From NCBI GenBank assembly GCA_017656335.1, contig JACDOA010000002.1, forward strand, positions 1-64,000: a stretch of 64,000 nt of DNA. Reading direction: 5' to 3'. The translations under genes were made by a program, and so were the position numbers. Positions 26,546 through 35,835 of this stretch are shown one piece after another; positions within the stretch are counted from its first letter, which is position 1; every line of letters begins with the position of its first letter. Under the pieces are notes generated by a model that was not told the DNA's origin, made no database searches, and worked only from the letters and a program-made list of their open reading frames with translations. This DNA is from Thermosipho sp. (in: thermotogales) (lineage in GTDB: Bacteria > Thermotogota > Thermotogae > Thermotogales > Fervidobacteriaceae).

Positions 26546-27223
26546 ATGAAAATCACATTTTTAGGACATGCCGTTTTCCTTATTGAAAACAAAAAAAACA
26601 TTATTATTGATCCTTTTATTTCTGGAAATCCAGCTTATCCAAGTGGTTTTGCATTACCAAAAATAGACTACATTCTTGTAACTCATGGACATGGAGACCA
26701 TATTGGAAACACAGTTGAACTTTCTGAAAAGTTTGATGCTACTGTTATTTCTAATTTTGAAATATGCAATTATCTTAAAACAAAAGGGGTTAAAAAAATA
26801 CATCCAATGCATATAGGTGGTTCCAAAGAGTTTGAGTTTGGAAAATTAAAAATGACCCCAGCTCTTCATGGTTCTGGAATTATAGAAAATAATGAGATAA
26901 TATACGGTGGAACTCCTGGAGGATTTTTGATTTCTTCAGAAAAAACTATATATCACGCAGGAGATACTGGTTTAACAAAAGATATGGAACTATTACAATT
27001 ACAAGACGTAGATGTGGCAATATTGCCCATTGGCGGTAATTTCGTTATGGACGTTGATGATGCAGTTAAAGCTGCAGAAATGATTAAACCTAAAATTGTT
27101 ATTCCTATGCATTACAACACCTGGGATGTCATCAATGCTGATGATAAAAAATTTAAAATGCTAATTGAAAAATTAGGCATTAAATGTGTAATTCTAAAAC
27201 CAGGAGAATCGTTGGAGGTATAA
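26546..27223 (+). CDS. UPF0173 metal-dependent hydrolase (metallo-beta-lactamase fold)
   Basis: The 225-residue protein starts [14 protein letters not shown] and has the metal-binding motif [10 protein letters not shown] (HxHxDH). Later ligands occur in [13 protein letters not shown] and IPMHYNTWD. This is the UPF0173/YtkL group of metallo-beta-lactamase fold hydrolases, with unknown substrate. The ATG follows AGAGGGGGTG. Its TAA abuts the ATG of the secreted solenoid protein, so the two are co-translated. Confidence 0.88.
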   Translation: MKITFLGHAVFLIENKKNIIIDPFISGNPAYPSGFALPKIDYILVTHGHGDHIGNTVELSEKFDATVISNFEICNYLKTKGVKKIHPMHIGGSKEFEFGKLKMTPALHGSGIIENNEIIYGGTPGGFLISSEKTIYHAGDTGLTKDMELLQLQDVDVAILPIGGNFVMDVDDAVKAAEMIKPKIVIPMHYNTWDVINADDKKFKMLIEKLGIKCVILKPGESLEV

Positions 27224-28492
27224 ATGAAAAAAATAACTGTATTAATTTTAATTTTAATTTGCGTATTTTCATTCTCTTTAAATATTCCAAAATTCGTTGG
27301 AATTAATGATAGTTGTTTTGAATTTGATGGTTTAAAAGCGTTTTTCGATGGCCTCGAAATTCCCAATAATGTAATCAATGGGCTTGATTTTGAAGAAGGG
27401 GCTCATTCTTTGAGGTTACTCGGCCAATACGAGGAATTTATCTTTAAAATTACAATTGATACTATCCCCCCATCAAATACAATTTTCACTTTGAAAGATC
27501 CAGATTTAGCAATTTTTGATGATGAAAATGAAGTTATTCAAGTTAACCTTGATTCAAGAACAAATTTTTTTGAAAAATCTTTGAAAAAGAATTTTCAAAG
27601 GTTAGATAATACTCCAGTTGTTGCTTGTAGTAAAGACGAAGCTGGAAACTTAGGTGGCTTTGTTTATATTAAGCCTAGTGTTAGTAACATTACACCTATT
27701 GATTCTCAAACACCCATTGGTGGAATTAATAACAAAATGATTTTATTATCTTCAAAATCTCCGTACAAAGCTATTGGTAAGATTATTATTCCAGAACAAT
27801 CAACTTTGTTCTTTGAACCGGGTGTAGAATTAAAAACTGTTGGAACTGTTCAGATTTTTGTTAAAGGTAATTTATTCATTCCACAAGGCTCCATTATTTC
27901 AGGAAAAATTGATATTTCCTTACAACAAAATGGAACGATTTATTTAAATTCTACATTTATTAATGGCAAGATCAGTTCTGATAGTGGAAAACTTATTTTT
28001 ATTGAAAATTCTAAACAAAATAATATCGATATCAAAAAAACGAATGTTGTAATTATTAAAAATTCTACAATTGAAACTATTTCCACTCGATTTTCACCAC
28101 TGGTAGTTATTGAAAATTCTACGATCACAAACATGAATGTATCAAGTTCAAGGCTTGTTATTATAAACAATTCAAATATAAAAAATCTTTCAGTTGATGG
28201 TTTTTCAAATGTAAATGCATATAATTTAACTTCGTATTCTTTAAATATTGAAAACCTTACTAGTATAAAGCTTGTCGACTCAGGTATATTAAATGCCAGC
28301 ATAGATAAAATTTCTTATCTTCGTTCAAAAAACACATTGTTTGAAAATCTGTCGCTTTCAAATTTTTCGAATGCAAAAATTTACAAATCTTCTATTCATA
28401 AATTAACCTTGTTTAAATCAAAATTTTCTAAAAGATTTTCCACTTATATAGATATTCAAAAAGATAATTCTTCCATCATAGAAGATTACTAG
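27224..28492 (+). CDS. Secreted beta-solenoid-like protein, unknown
   Basis: The 422-residue protein has a signal peptide (MKKITVLILILICVFSFS). An Ig-like segment with a DTIPPSN motif (about 60-90) and a C-terminal half of degenerate 17-19-residue repeats follow, for example VVIENSTITNMNVSSS and LVIINNSNIKNLSVDG. The alternating Ile/Val/Asn/Ser pattern fits a right-handed beta-helix. No catalytic motif is visible, and I do not recognise the family. It may be a surface or periplasmic structural protein. It begins immediately after the UPF0173 stop codon. Confidence 0.7.
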   Translation: MKKITVLILILICVFSFSLNIPKFVGINDSCFEFDGLKAFFDGLEIPNNVINGLDFEEGAHSLRLLGQYEEFIFKITIDTIPPSNTIFTLKDPDLAIFDDENEVIQVNLDSRTNFFEKSLKKNFQRLDNTPVVACSKDEAGNLGGFVYIKPSVSNITPIDSQTPIGGINNKMILLSSKSPYKAIGKIIIPEQSTLFFEPGVELKTVGTVQIFVKGNLFIPQGSIISGKIDISLQQNGTIYLNSTFINGKISSDSGKLIFIENSKQNNIDIKKTNVVIIKNSTIETISTRFSPLVVIENSTITNMNVSSSRLVIINNSNIKNLSVDGFSNVNAYNLTSYSLNIENLTSIKLVDSGILNASIDKISYLRSKNTLFENLSLSNFSNAKIYKSSIHKLTLFKSKFSKRFSTYIDIQKDNSSIIEDY

Positions 28493-28510
28493 AAGAGGAG
28501 TGAAAAAAAG

Positions 28511-28843
28511 ATGGATTGTGTATTTTGTAAAATAATAAACAATGAAATCCCTTCTGAAAAATTGTATGAAGATGAGGATTTTATTATAATTAAAGATATA
28601 AACCCGGTAGCTCCTGTCCATCTTCTTCTTATTTATAAAAAACATGTTCCAACCATAAATGACCTGTGTGAAGACGACAGAAGAAGATTTTGGAAAGTAT
28701 TTGAAATTATCAAGAATATTTCTCAAAAACTTGGTTTTGATGAATACAGATTGGTTGTAAATAACGGAGCATCAGCAGGCCAAGAAATCCCGCACATCCA
28801 TTTTCACATTATTTCTGGAAGAAAGCTTGGAAAAATTGGTTAG
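28511..28843 (+). CDS. HIT family protein (HinT-like nucleoside phosphoramidase/hydrolase)
   Basis: The 110-residue protein has the HIT fold with the active-site triad HIHFHII near the C terminus. The N terminus CVFCKIINNEIPSEK contains the CxxC typical of HinT. Family members hydrolyse nucleoside phosphoramidates and related nucleotides in the cytoplasm. The ATG follows GAGGAG. Its TAG is followed in the same frame, after four codons, by the TPR gene. Confidence 0.92.
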   Translation: MDCVFCKIINNEIPSEKLYEDEDFIIIKDINPVAPVHLLLIYKKHVPTINDLCEDDRRRFWKVFEIIKNISQKLGFDEYRLVVNNGASAGQEIPHIHFHIISGRKLGKIG

Positions 28844-28855
28844 GAGGCGAAAAAC

Positions 28856-30448
28856 ATTAAAGCAATTGTTTATTTACCAGTAAAACCAGAAATAGCAAAA
28901 AAACAAAATTTACCTGCAAAACTTCCTGTATTAGTGGAAGATCTACCACTTATAACTGAAATGGATAAAATTCCATTAGAAATTATTATAAGAGGTCTTG
29001 AAGCACAGTATGAAATCGAAAAAAATGACTATTGGAAAAGCTATTTAGTTTACTTTTATTATGAAGCATTCAAGAAAAATTTGAATGAGAATAAACTAGA
29101 ACAAGCTAAAGAATTTCTTGAAAAAACTAAAAATCTAATGTACGATTATAGATATCATTTTTATTATGGCCTTTTATTTTCCAAACTTTCTGATTATGAT
29201 AACGCTGAAATTGAGTTGAAACGTGCTATTTCAATGAATCCAAAGTTTTATCTTGGTTATTATGAACTTGGAAATATTCTTTATTTAAAAAAAGAATATG
29301 ATGAAGCAATTGAGATGTATATGAAATCATTTGAACTAAATAAAGAATTTTCACTTCCGCTTTTAAAAATTGGTGATGTATACTTTGAAAGTAATCAATT
29401 TAAAGACGCTGAAATTGCATATAAATCAGCTTTAAAAATTGAAAAATTACCAGAAATATACCTAAGACTAGGTGTTTTGTACAATACAAGATATCAATTT
29501 GAAAAAGCTGAAAAAACCTTTAGAGACGGTTTATCTTTAGATTATAAGCCTGAAATTGCATATAATTTATCTTATACTCTAACAAGGTTAGGAAAACATT
29601 TTCAAGCTCTTCAACTTCTAAAAGAACTCGCTAATAATTATCCCACTTCTGAAGTATATAATGAGCTTGGTCTTTTACAAAAACATTTAGGCTTTTACGA
29701 AGAAGCTGAGGAAAATTTGAAACTTGCTGGAGAACAATTTAAAGAAAATTATTTAAAAGTTAAATTATTTACAAAAGGTTTAAAACAAGAACTTATTGAA
29801 GAACTTAAAAATTTTGATCCAGAATATTCCGAATTTTTGAAAAGTATTACTGAAAAAAAAGAAGAAATAGAGGAAAAATTAGAGAAAATAAAAATTCCTT
29901 TTGAAAAGGAATTAAACATTATATTTGATACTACAGATGATGACGGAGAAGTAATTTTAGATGAATTTATGGACAAACTTAAAATAAAAGAAATTGGTGA
30001 AAAAAAAGAAAAATTTTTAGAATACATCCCATACATTATCTCAAGTATGTACATTGCAGGTGCTGATCCAATTTTAATTGAAAAAAATGCAATCAAAACA
30101 ACTATTTCTCTTTTTGGAGATGGTGAAGGTCTTGCTCTTGCTAAAACATTAATTACTTTTTATCAGTCCTTTATATTCACTAACGAACCTGTAGATTTCG
30201 TACTTGAAAAAACCTTGGAAATAATTTCTGAATTTCATTATCCACTTTCAAAACAAATTGCCAACTTACTTGAAAATGAAAAAACTTCACTGGATGATTT
30301 TATTGAAAACTTCCAAATAGCAGATAGTATTTCTGATTTTATTCTCCAGCTCTTTGAATTGTTTAGCTATAACCCTTATATTGAAGAAATAAAAGATATT
30401 CCTGAAAAATCCCTCAGAAATTTTTCAAAATTATTACTTAGTATTTAA
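28856..30448 (+). CDS. Tetratricopeptide-repeat protein, apparent AUU start
   Basis: Residues about 85-310 form roughly six to seven TPR units (for example AEIELKRAISMNPKFYLGYY and AIEMYMKSFELNKEFSLPLL). A Glu/Lys-rich helical region and a further helical domain of about 150 residues follow. TPRs usually mediate protein contacts; the partner is unknown. No ATG, GTG or TTG occurs in frame before the GTG at 28934, 87 bases beyond AGGAGG. An ATT lies eight bases after AGGAGG and opens an uninterrupted protein-like extension (IKAIVYLPVKPEIAKKQ), so I placed the start there. If wrong, the start is the GTG, giving 504 residues. Confidence 0.75.
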   Translation: MKAIVYLPVKPEIAKKQNLPAKLPVLVEDLPLITEMDKIPLEIIIRGLEAQYEIEKNDYWKSYLVYFYYEAFKKNLNENKLEQAKEFLEKTKNLMYDYRYHFYYGLLFSKLSDYDNAEIELKRAISMNPKFYLGYYELGNILYLKKEYDEAIEMYMKSFELNKEFSLPLLKIGDVYFESNQFKDAEIAYKSALKIEKLPEIYLRLGVLYNTRYQFEKAEKTFRDGLSLDYKPEIAYNLSYTLTRLGKHFQALQLLKELANNYPTSEVYNELGLLQKHLGFYEEAEENLKLAGEQFKENYLKVKLFTKGLKQELIEELKNFDPEYSEFLKSITEKKEEIEEKLEKIKIPFEKELNIIFDTTDDDGEVILDEFMDKLKIKEIGEKKEKFLEYIPYIISSMYIAGADPILIEKNAIKTTISLFGDGEGLALAKTLITFYQSFIFTNEPVDFVLEKTLEIISEFHYPLSKQIANLLENEKTSLDDFIENFQIADSISDFILQLFELFSYNPYIEEIKDIPEKSLRNFSKLLLSI

Positions 30449-30525
30449 TATTTTTGTTTTTTGAAACACGCATTTTATAAGGATTTTGTTTCGATGTTAA
30501 AATTAAATTTATTTAACTTTCTTTC

Positions 30526-30554
30526 TTGACACTAATTTTTTATTGTGGTATTAT
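30526..30554 (+). promoter_or_regulatory. Strong promoter of acpP
   Basis: A consensus TTGACA, a 17-base spacer and TATTAT lie about 30 bases before the acpP start. The 5' leader includes a clear GGGGAGG ribosome site. Confidence 0.85.
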
Positions 30555-30587
30555 TTTTTCTGTATAGTAAATTGGGGAGGTGTTAAT

Positions 30588-30818
30588 ATGGCAGATGTTG
30601 AAAAAATCAGAGAACTTATTGCCGATCAACTTGGAGTAGATATCTCCGAAGTTACCGATGAAAAAAATTTAACTGATGATTTAGGTGCTGATTCTCTAGA
30701 TATGGTTGATCTTATCATGGCATTTGAAGATGAATTCGGTATTAAAGTTGATGACTCTGATCTTTCAAAAATTAAGACAGTAAAAGATGTTATTGACCTT
30801 GTATCCCAAAGGGTATAA
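30588..30818 (+). CDS. acpP: Acyl carrier protein
   Basis: The 76-residue acidic protein carries GADSLDMVDLIMAFEDEFG, with the Ser of DSL as the 4'-phosphopantetheine attachment site. It carries acyl chains in fatty acid synthesis. The ATG lies after GGGGAGGTG; upstream in-frame codons precede the ribosome site. It has its own strong promoter and terminator, so it is a single-gene unit with no fatty acid genes beside it. Confidence 0.96.
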   Translation: MADVEKIRELIADQLGVDISEVTDEKNLTDDLGADSLDMVDLIMAFEDEFGIKVDDSDLSKIKTVKDVIDLVSQRV

Positions 30819-30835
30819 TAAAAACCTTAAATTCA

Positions 30836-30866
30836 AAAGATGGCTCATCAGAGCCATCTTTTTTTA
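30836..30866 (+). terminator. Terminator of acpP
   Basis: An 11-bp stem (AAAGATGGCTC/GAGCCATCTTT) with loop ATCA is followed by a T run, about 20 bases after the acpP stop. Confidence 0.9.
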
Positions 30867-30911
30867 TTTCTCAAAAAGGGATAAAATAGAAATAGAAAGG
30901 AGTTGTTAAAA

Positions 30912-33900
30912 ATGGAAAGAAGACTCGATTTTGAAATAAGACACTTAAAAAGGGCACTTGGGGAAATAATACCTTATTCAATCAAAAATAAAACTCCTAT
31001 TTTAAAATGGGAGTACTTTGATAAAAAGATTGAAATCCCATTCAGATGGAATGAAACAAAAGTTCCAGCTGTTTTTGAATCAAAAATATTGTTAAACCAA
31101 AAAAATCCTACTTACTTATCAGGATGGTTTGGTGGAGAAAGTCTAATAAAAATTGATGAAAAACCTTATGGTGAAATTAATGTTTACCATACCATGATTG
31201 ATTTAACTCCCTTTTGCGATGGAAAATTTCACAACCTAAAAATTGAAACAATGCCAAGGGGTCTTTTTGGAAAAAAAGAAGAGCCAATATTTAAAGAAGC
31301 TTACTTAATTGAGATTGACAAAGAAATTAAAAGCGTAATTACTTTTACCAATAATGTGATTCAACTATGTGAAGAAACAAAAAATAAACCTCTAGTTAAA
31401 AGATTAGTTGATTTAACAAATGATTTTCTATATTCATTAAACATCCCCCATTCTACGAGTATCTTCATATCAAAAGTAAAAGAGAATCCAACCATAGAAT
31501 ATGAGCTAACAACAACTTGGTCCACCTTGGATTTTTCAACTTCATATGAATTTTCTTTAGCACTAAAAAAAGATATAATAAAAAAATTTTCACATTATAA
31601 GAAAGAAGTTGAAAAACTTACTAAAGTTTTTCCTAAAATCGGGCAAGTATATTTAGTTGGACATGCACATATTGATTATGCCTGGCTCTGGCCAGTATAT
31701 GAAACAAAAAGAAAAATAATTAGAACTTTTTCAAATGCTGTTCAATTAGCAAAAAAATACCCATATTTTATATTTGCTCAATCATCTGCGCAAATGTATG
31801 AAGATATAGAAAAAGATGCACCAGAGATTTTTGAAGAAATTAAAAACCTTGTTAAATCAGGTCAATGGGAACCTGTTGGTGGAATGTGGATAGAATCAGA
31901 TTGTAATATCCCTGGAATTGAATCCCTTATTAGACAATTTTATTACGGGCAAAAGTATTTTATTCGAAAATTTGGAAAAAAATCCAGAGTTTGCTGGCTT
32001 CCGGATGTTTTTGGTTTTTCATGGATCCTACCTCAAATTTTAAAAGAAGCCGATATTGATTATTTTATAACCACTAAATTAAATTGGAACGAAACTAATG
32101 AATTCCCATATGATATCTGTATTTGGAAAGGTATAGATGGTAGTGAAGTGCTTTATCATAGTTTTAATAACGACGAAGGTGGATATGGAGGAAACATAAC
32201 ACCTAAAACAGTTTATAGTACATGGAATAATTTTAAACAAAAAGATTTATCTTCTTTTACTATGGTTTCTGTTGGATACGGAGACGGAGGCGGTGGCCCT
32301 ACAGAAGAAATGTGCGAAAGTTATCCTGTACTTCAAAAACTTCCTGATGTACCAAAAGTTGAATTTTCAAAAATTGAAGATTTTTGTAAAAATTTACAAA
32401 AAGAAATATCTGATAAAAATGTACCAGTATGGGATAATGAACTTTACCTTGAACTTCACAGAGGAACATTAACATCTCAAGCAAAAATAAAAAAACTTCA
32501 TAAGGAAAATGAACTTCTTCTTTTTGAAGCTGAAGTTTTAAATGCTTTATTTGAACTTAATAAGCAAAATCAAATTGATAAACTTTGGAAAAAAATACTT
32601 GCATTAGAATTTCACGATATTATAACCGGTTCTTCAATTAAAGAAGTGTACGAAGATGCTGAGAAAGTTTTAAACAAAGTAACCTATTCACTAAACGAAA
32701 TTATAAATTCCGTTCCTTTATATGAAAAAGAAAAATATTTAACTTTATTTAATCCAGCATCTTTTAAGCAAAAAATAAAATTTATTCTGCCAGAACATTT
32801 AAATTTAAAATTCAATGGTAGGCAATTAGATTGTATAAAAACATATGATAACAAATATCTGTACACCTTCAATGAATATATAAACCCATTAAGTTTAATT
32901 ACACTTGAAGTGGGGGAAAACGTAGATTATTCTTCCTTCTTCAGCTACTCAGATAATGAAATTGAAAATAAATACATAAAAATGAAAATTAACGAAGATG
33001 GTACTTTTAATATATATCACAAAACAACTAATAAATGGCTGTTCAAAGACAAAGGAAATATTCTTATGCTTTATAAAGATATTCCTTATTTCTGGGAAAA
33101 TTGGGACATTGATGTTCATCATACTAAATCAGGTATTCAATTGAAGGCAAATTCTATCGAAGTTGTTGAGACAAACACTCTAAGGAAAGTGATTAAAGTT
33201 AAATACAAATATGAAGAAACAGAAATTACACAGTATTATATTATTTGGAATGATTCAGATATTGTAGATATAAAAACCAATATAGACTTTCATCATAGAA
33301 GATGTGTATTAAAGGCCATCTTTCCTACAAATATTCTTTCTAGATACGCAAAATTTGATTTAGATGGTGGTTATATTACAAGAGCTACCCATCAAAATAC
33401 TAATTTTGAAAAAGCAAGATTTGAAGTTCCCGGCCATAGATGGGTTAATCTCTCACAATATGATTTTGGGATCTCCATACTAAACAACGGCAAATATGGT
33501 CATAGCGTGATAAACTCAACAATTGGATTAACACTTGTAAAAGCTGGAATTTATCCTGATTTCTTTGCTGATGAAGGAAAACATGAATTTTCATATGCAA
33601 TAATGCCAAATGAAAAAGAAGATATTTTGAAGGTTATAAAAGAAGCTGAATTGTATAACAAATCTATAAGAGTTTTAAGAGGGAAACCAAAGGTTCAAAT
33701 ACCAACAATAAAAATATCAAAGGACAATTTCAAAATACTTTCATTCAGAAAAATTAAAGGTAGTTTTGTGCTAAGAATAGTTGAAACAACCGGAAGTAGT
33801 GGGGATGTAAAAATCTCAATTAATAACATGAATTTAAATAAAGCTTTTTTGACAAATAATCTGGAAGAAATTAAAAAAGAACTTAAAATTAAAGACAATT

Positions 33901-33953
33901 CAATTCAAATAAAGTTTAAACCTTTTAAAATATACACATTCTTATTTGAATAA
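30912..33953 (+). CDS. GH38 alpha-mannosidase
   Basis: The 1013-residue protein follows the GH38 layout: an N-terminal beta region, a catalytic barrel starting near residue 250 (VGHAHIDYAWLWPVYETKR), the nucleophile Asp in WLPDVFGFSWILPQ (about 375), and LEFHDIITGSSIKEVYEDAE opening the helical middle domain. A long beta-sandwich C terminus follows. Such enzymes release mannose from alpha-mannosides. No signal peptide is seen, so it acts in the cytoplasm on imported oligosaccharides. I chose the ATG nine bases after AGGAG. It converges on flgI with a two-base gap and no visible terminator. Confidence 0.93.
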   Translation: MERRLDFEIRHLKRALGEIIPYSIKNKTPILKWEYFDKKIEIPFRWNETKVPAVFESKILLNQKNPTYLSGWFGGESLIKIDEKPYGEINVYHTMIDLTPFCDGKFHNLKIETMPRGLFGKKEEPIFKEAYLIEIDKEIKSVITFTNNVIQLCEETKNKPLVKRLVDLTNDFLYSLNIPHSTSIFISKVKENPTIEYELTTTWSTLDFSTSYEFSLALKKDIIKKFSHYKKEVEKLTKVFPKIGQVYLVGHAHIDYAWLWPVYETKRKIIRTFSNAVQLAKKYPYFIFAQSSAQMYEDIEKDAPEIFEEIKNLVKSGQWEPVGGMWIESDCNIPGIESLIRQFYYGQKYFIRKFGKKSRVCWLPDVFGFSWILPQILKEADIDYFITTKLNWNETNEFPYDICIWKGIDGSEVLYHSFNNDEGGYGGNITPKTVYSTWNNFKQKDLSSFTMVSVGYGDGGGGPTEEMCESYPVLQKLPDVPKVEFSKIEDFCKNLQKEISDKNVPVWDNELYLELHRGTLTSQAKIKKLHKENELLLFEAEVLNALFELNKQNQIDKLWKKILALEFHDIITGSSIKEVYEDAEKVLNKVTYSLNEIINSVPLYEKEKYLTLFNPASFKQKIKFILPEHLNLKFNGRQLDCIKTYDNKYLYTFNEYINPLSLITLEVGENVDYSSFFSYSDNEIENKYIKMKINEDGTFNIYHKTTNKWLFKDKGNILMLYKDIPYFWENWDIDVHHTKSGIQLKANSIEVVETNTLRKVIKVKYKYEETEITQYYIIWNDSDIVDIKTNIDFHHRRCVLKAIFPTNILSRYAKFDLDGGYITRATHQNTNFEKARFEVPGHRWVNLSQYDFGISILNNGKYGHSVINSTIGLTLVKAGIYPDFFADEGKHEFSYAIMPNEKEDILKVIKEAELYNKSIRVLRGKPKVQIPTIKISKDNFKILSFRKIKGSFVLRIVETTGSSGDVKISINNMNLNKAFLTNNLEEIKKELKIKDNSIQIKFKPFKIYTFLFE

Positions 33954-33955
33954 AC

Positions 33956-34909
33956 TTACTTTAAAACCACTATTTCAGCTTCAATTGCACCAATAGAATG
34001 AAAATATAACAAAATATCTATGATCTTTTCTGGAGTTAATCCCACTATTTTCAAGGCTCTTATTAGATCTGAAACAGTTGAATTATTTTTTACATTTATC
34101 TCATAAATACCAGTCATATAAGTTATATCCTTAACTTTTTCTGTACCACCATACAATATTTCGGAATTATCACTTTTTATCACAATCAAAGGGACTTGAC
34201 TTGGTATTACTTCAATTTCTTCTATAACAGATAAAAATCCAATTAAATCGTGTTTGAATTCTTCTGGAATTTTCAATTTAATTGCTGTTTTATCATAAGT
34301 TTCTGCAATATTTCTTCCAAATTTTTTATTTATTGCATCCGTTACAACGCTTGCACTCAGAAACTCAAATGGTTTTAAGGTAATTGTTAAAATCTCAGAC
34401 TTGAAAATATTCTGAGGTATTTCTTTAATAATGGTTCCTCCATTCTGGATTTTCCCATTAACTTTAAATCTATAATTATTTTCATCTAATGGTGCCACTT
34501 GCCCTTCAGCAGAAACATATATGTTATCATCAGATCCAAAAAGATCCGTTTTTAATAGATATCCATTTTCAATACTTTTAGCATTTCCAACCGCATATAA
34601 ATAAACATCAATCTTCATACCAACTTTATAATAAGCAGGAATATCAGCCAATACCATAACCAATGCTGTATTAGTTGATTTTAAATCTTCCTTCGGAATT
34701 GATGCTCCATATTTTTCAAACATATTTAAAATAGTTGGAGAATAACTATAACCATCATCTCCTGTCCCATTTAATCCTACAACAATACCTATTCCAAAAA
34801 ACTGACTATCCATAGCTCCTCTAAATGTAGCTATGTCTTTTATTCTTACTATTCCTAACAAAGAAGACAAAAAAGTTATAATAATTAGGAAAATAAAAAT
34901 CCTTTTCAT
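33956..34909 (-). CDS. flgI: Flagellar P-ring protein
   Basis: The 317-residue protein has a signal peptide and then the FlgI signature VRIKDIATFRGAMDSQFFGI followed by GIVVGLNGTGDDGYS. It is somewhat shorter than typical FlgI (about 350-370 residues). FlgI forms the periplasmic P ring around the flagellar rod. The gene follows flgA by a few bases. The L-ring gene flgH is not in this window, as might suit a cell with an unusual toga envelope, but it could lie elsewhere. Confidence 0.92.
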   Translation of the reverse strand: MKRIFIFLIIITFLSSLLGIVRIKDIATFRGAMDSQFFGIGIVVGLNGTGDDGYSYSPTILNMFEKYGASIPKEDLKSTNTALVMVLADIPAYYKVGMKIDVYLYAVGNAKSIENGYLLKTDLFGSDDNIYVSAEGQVAPLDENNYRFKVNGKIQNGGTIIKEIPQNIFKSEILTITLKPFEFLSASVVTDAINKKFGRNIAETYDKTAIKLKIPEEFKHDLIGFLSVIEEIEVIPSQVPLIVIKSDNSEILYGGTEKVKDITYMTGIYEINVKNNSTVSDLIRALKIVGLTPEKIIDILLYFHSIGAIEAEIVVLK

Positions 34910-34917
34910 CCTTCACC

Positions 34918-35835
34918 TCATTTTACAATAAACAACCTTGGACCTTCTTCAATAATTCCAATAACAATTTTACCTGTTTCAATATTTTCTGCTTTTACTA
35001 CATCTCCTATATTTCCACCTTCTAAAAGTTTGAATTTTGCTTTTACTAAAACTCCATTTATTATCACGAAACCTTCAATAATTTGATATTTCACAGTATA
35101 AGGAATTGTTTGAAGATATTCCTTAAATACCGGTTCTCCAACTTTAATATTTTTTTTGGCAATCATTGGTAAATCTGATAGTTTAATATTTGTACCAAAC
35201 ACATTTAAATCGTTTATATATGTTTCTATTAAATAGTCAGAAACAACTAATTCGCCAAAATAAATATCTCTAGTAGCTACATATACTTTTCTTAAGTGCT
35301 TTGCAAAAATATTTAAACTGTAAAAACCAGTTAAGCTTCCTTTCTCAAACAAATTAAATCTAACAACAAAAGTTCCAGTTTTGGTGTTTAGAATGTCAAC
35401 TGAAAAATTCTCATGTTTTGTTATTGTTCCTTCCACTGACAATATTGTTGCTTCACTTTGAGGGGATAATTTGGATAACACACTTTCCAATGCAATTTCT
35501 TTGGCAAGACTCTCAGTTAAAGTAGAGGGGTTTTGATTCTTTACATTTGAAATCCATATTGTTCCATTGGTAGGTGTTGCCACTAAATCTGTAGCAATCT
35601 TTGAAAGTTCAAATAAAACGTACCTAACATCTAAATCATATGATGTATTATCAGGTAAATACACTAAATTTATGTTTCTCAATGATGTTTTATCTATTCC
35701 ATTGAATGTTGCAGCAACATCAAAAACAGTCACAACATTATTTGTGACTGTTGCCTGAGGAAGAAATTCAATACTTATCGAAAACAATGTTGAAAAAACT
35801 AGAAATAAACAAAACAAGAAACATTTTTTAATCAT
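34918..35835 (-). CDS. flgA: Flagellar P-ring assembly protein FlgA
   Basis: The 305-residue protein has a signal peptide, an extra N-terminal region and a C-terminal SAF-type FlgA domain (KVYVATRDIYFGELVVSDYL, then GEPVFKEYLQTIPYTVK). The C-terminal beta strands end GKIVIGIIEEGPRLFIVK. FlgA is the chaperone for P-ring assembly. It starts one base after the gyrB stop codon, so it is co-transcribed with gyrase, an odd but compact arrangement. Confidence 0.88.
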   Translation of the reverse strand: MIKKCFLFCLFLVFSTLFSISIEFLPQATVTNNVVTVFDVAATFNGIDKTSLRNINLVYLPDNTSYDLDVRYVLFELSKIATDLVATPTNGTIWISNVKNQNPSTLTESLAKEIALESVLSKLSPQSEATILSVEGTITKHENFSVDILNTKTGTFVVRFNLFEKGSLTGFYSLNIFAKHLRKVYVATRDIYFGELVVSDYLIETYINDLNVFGTNIKLSDLPMIAKKNIKVGEPVFKEYLQTIPYTVKYQIIEGFVIINGVLVKAKFKLLEGGNIGDVVKAENIETGKIVIGIIEEGPRLFIVK

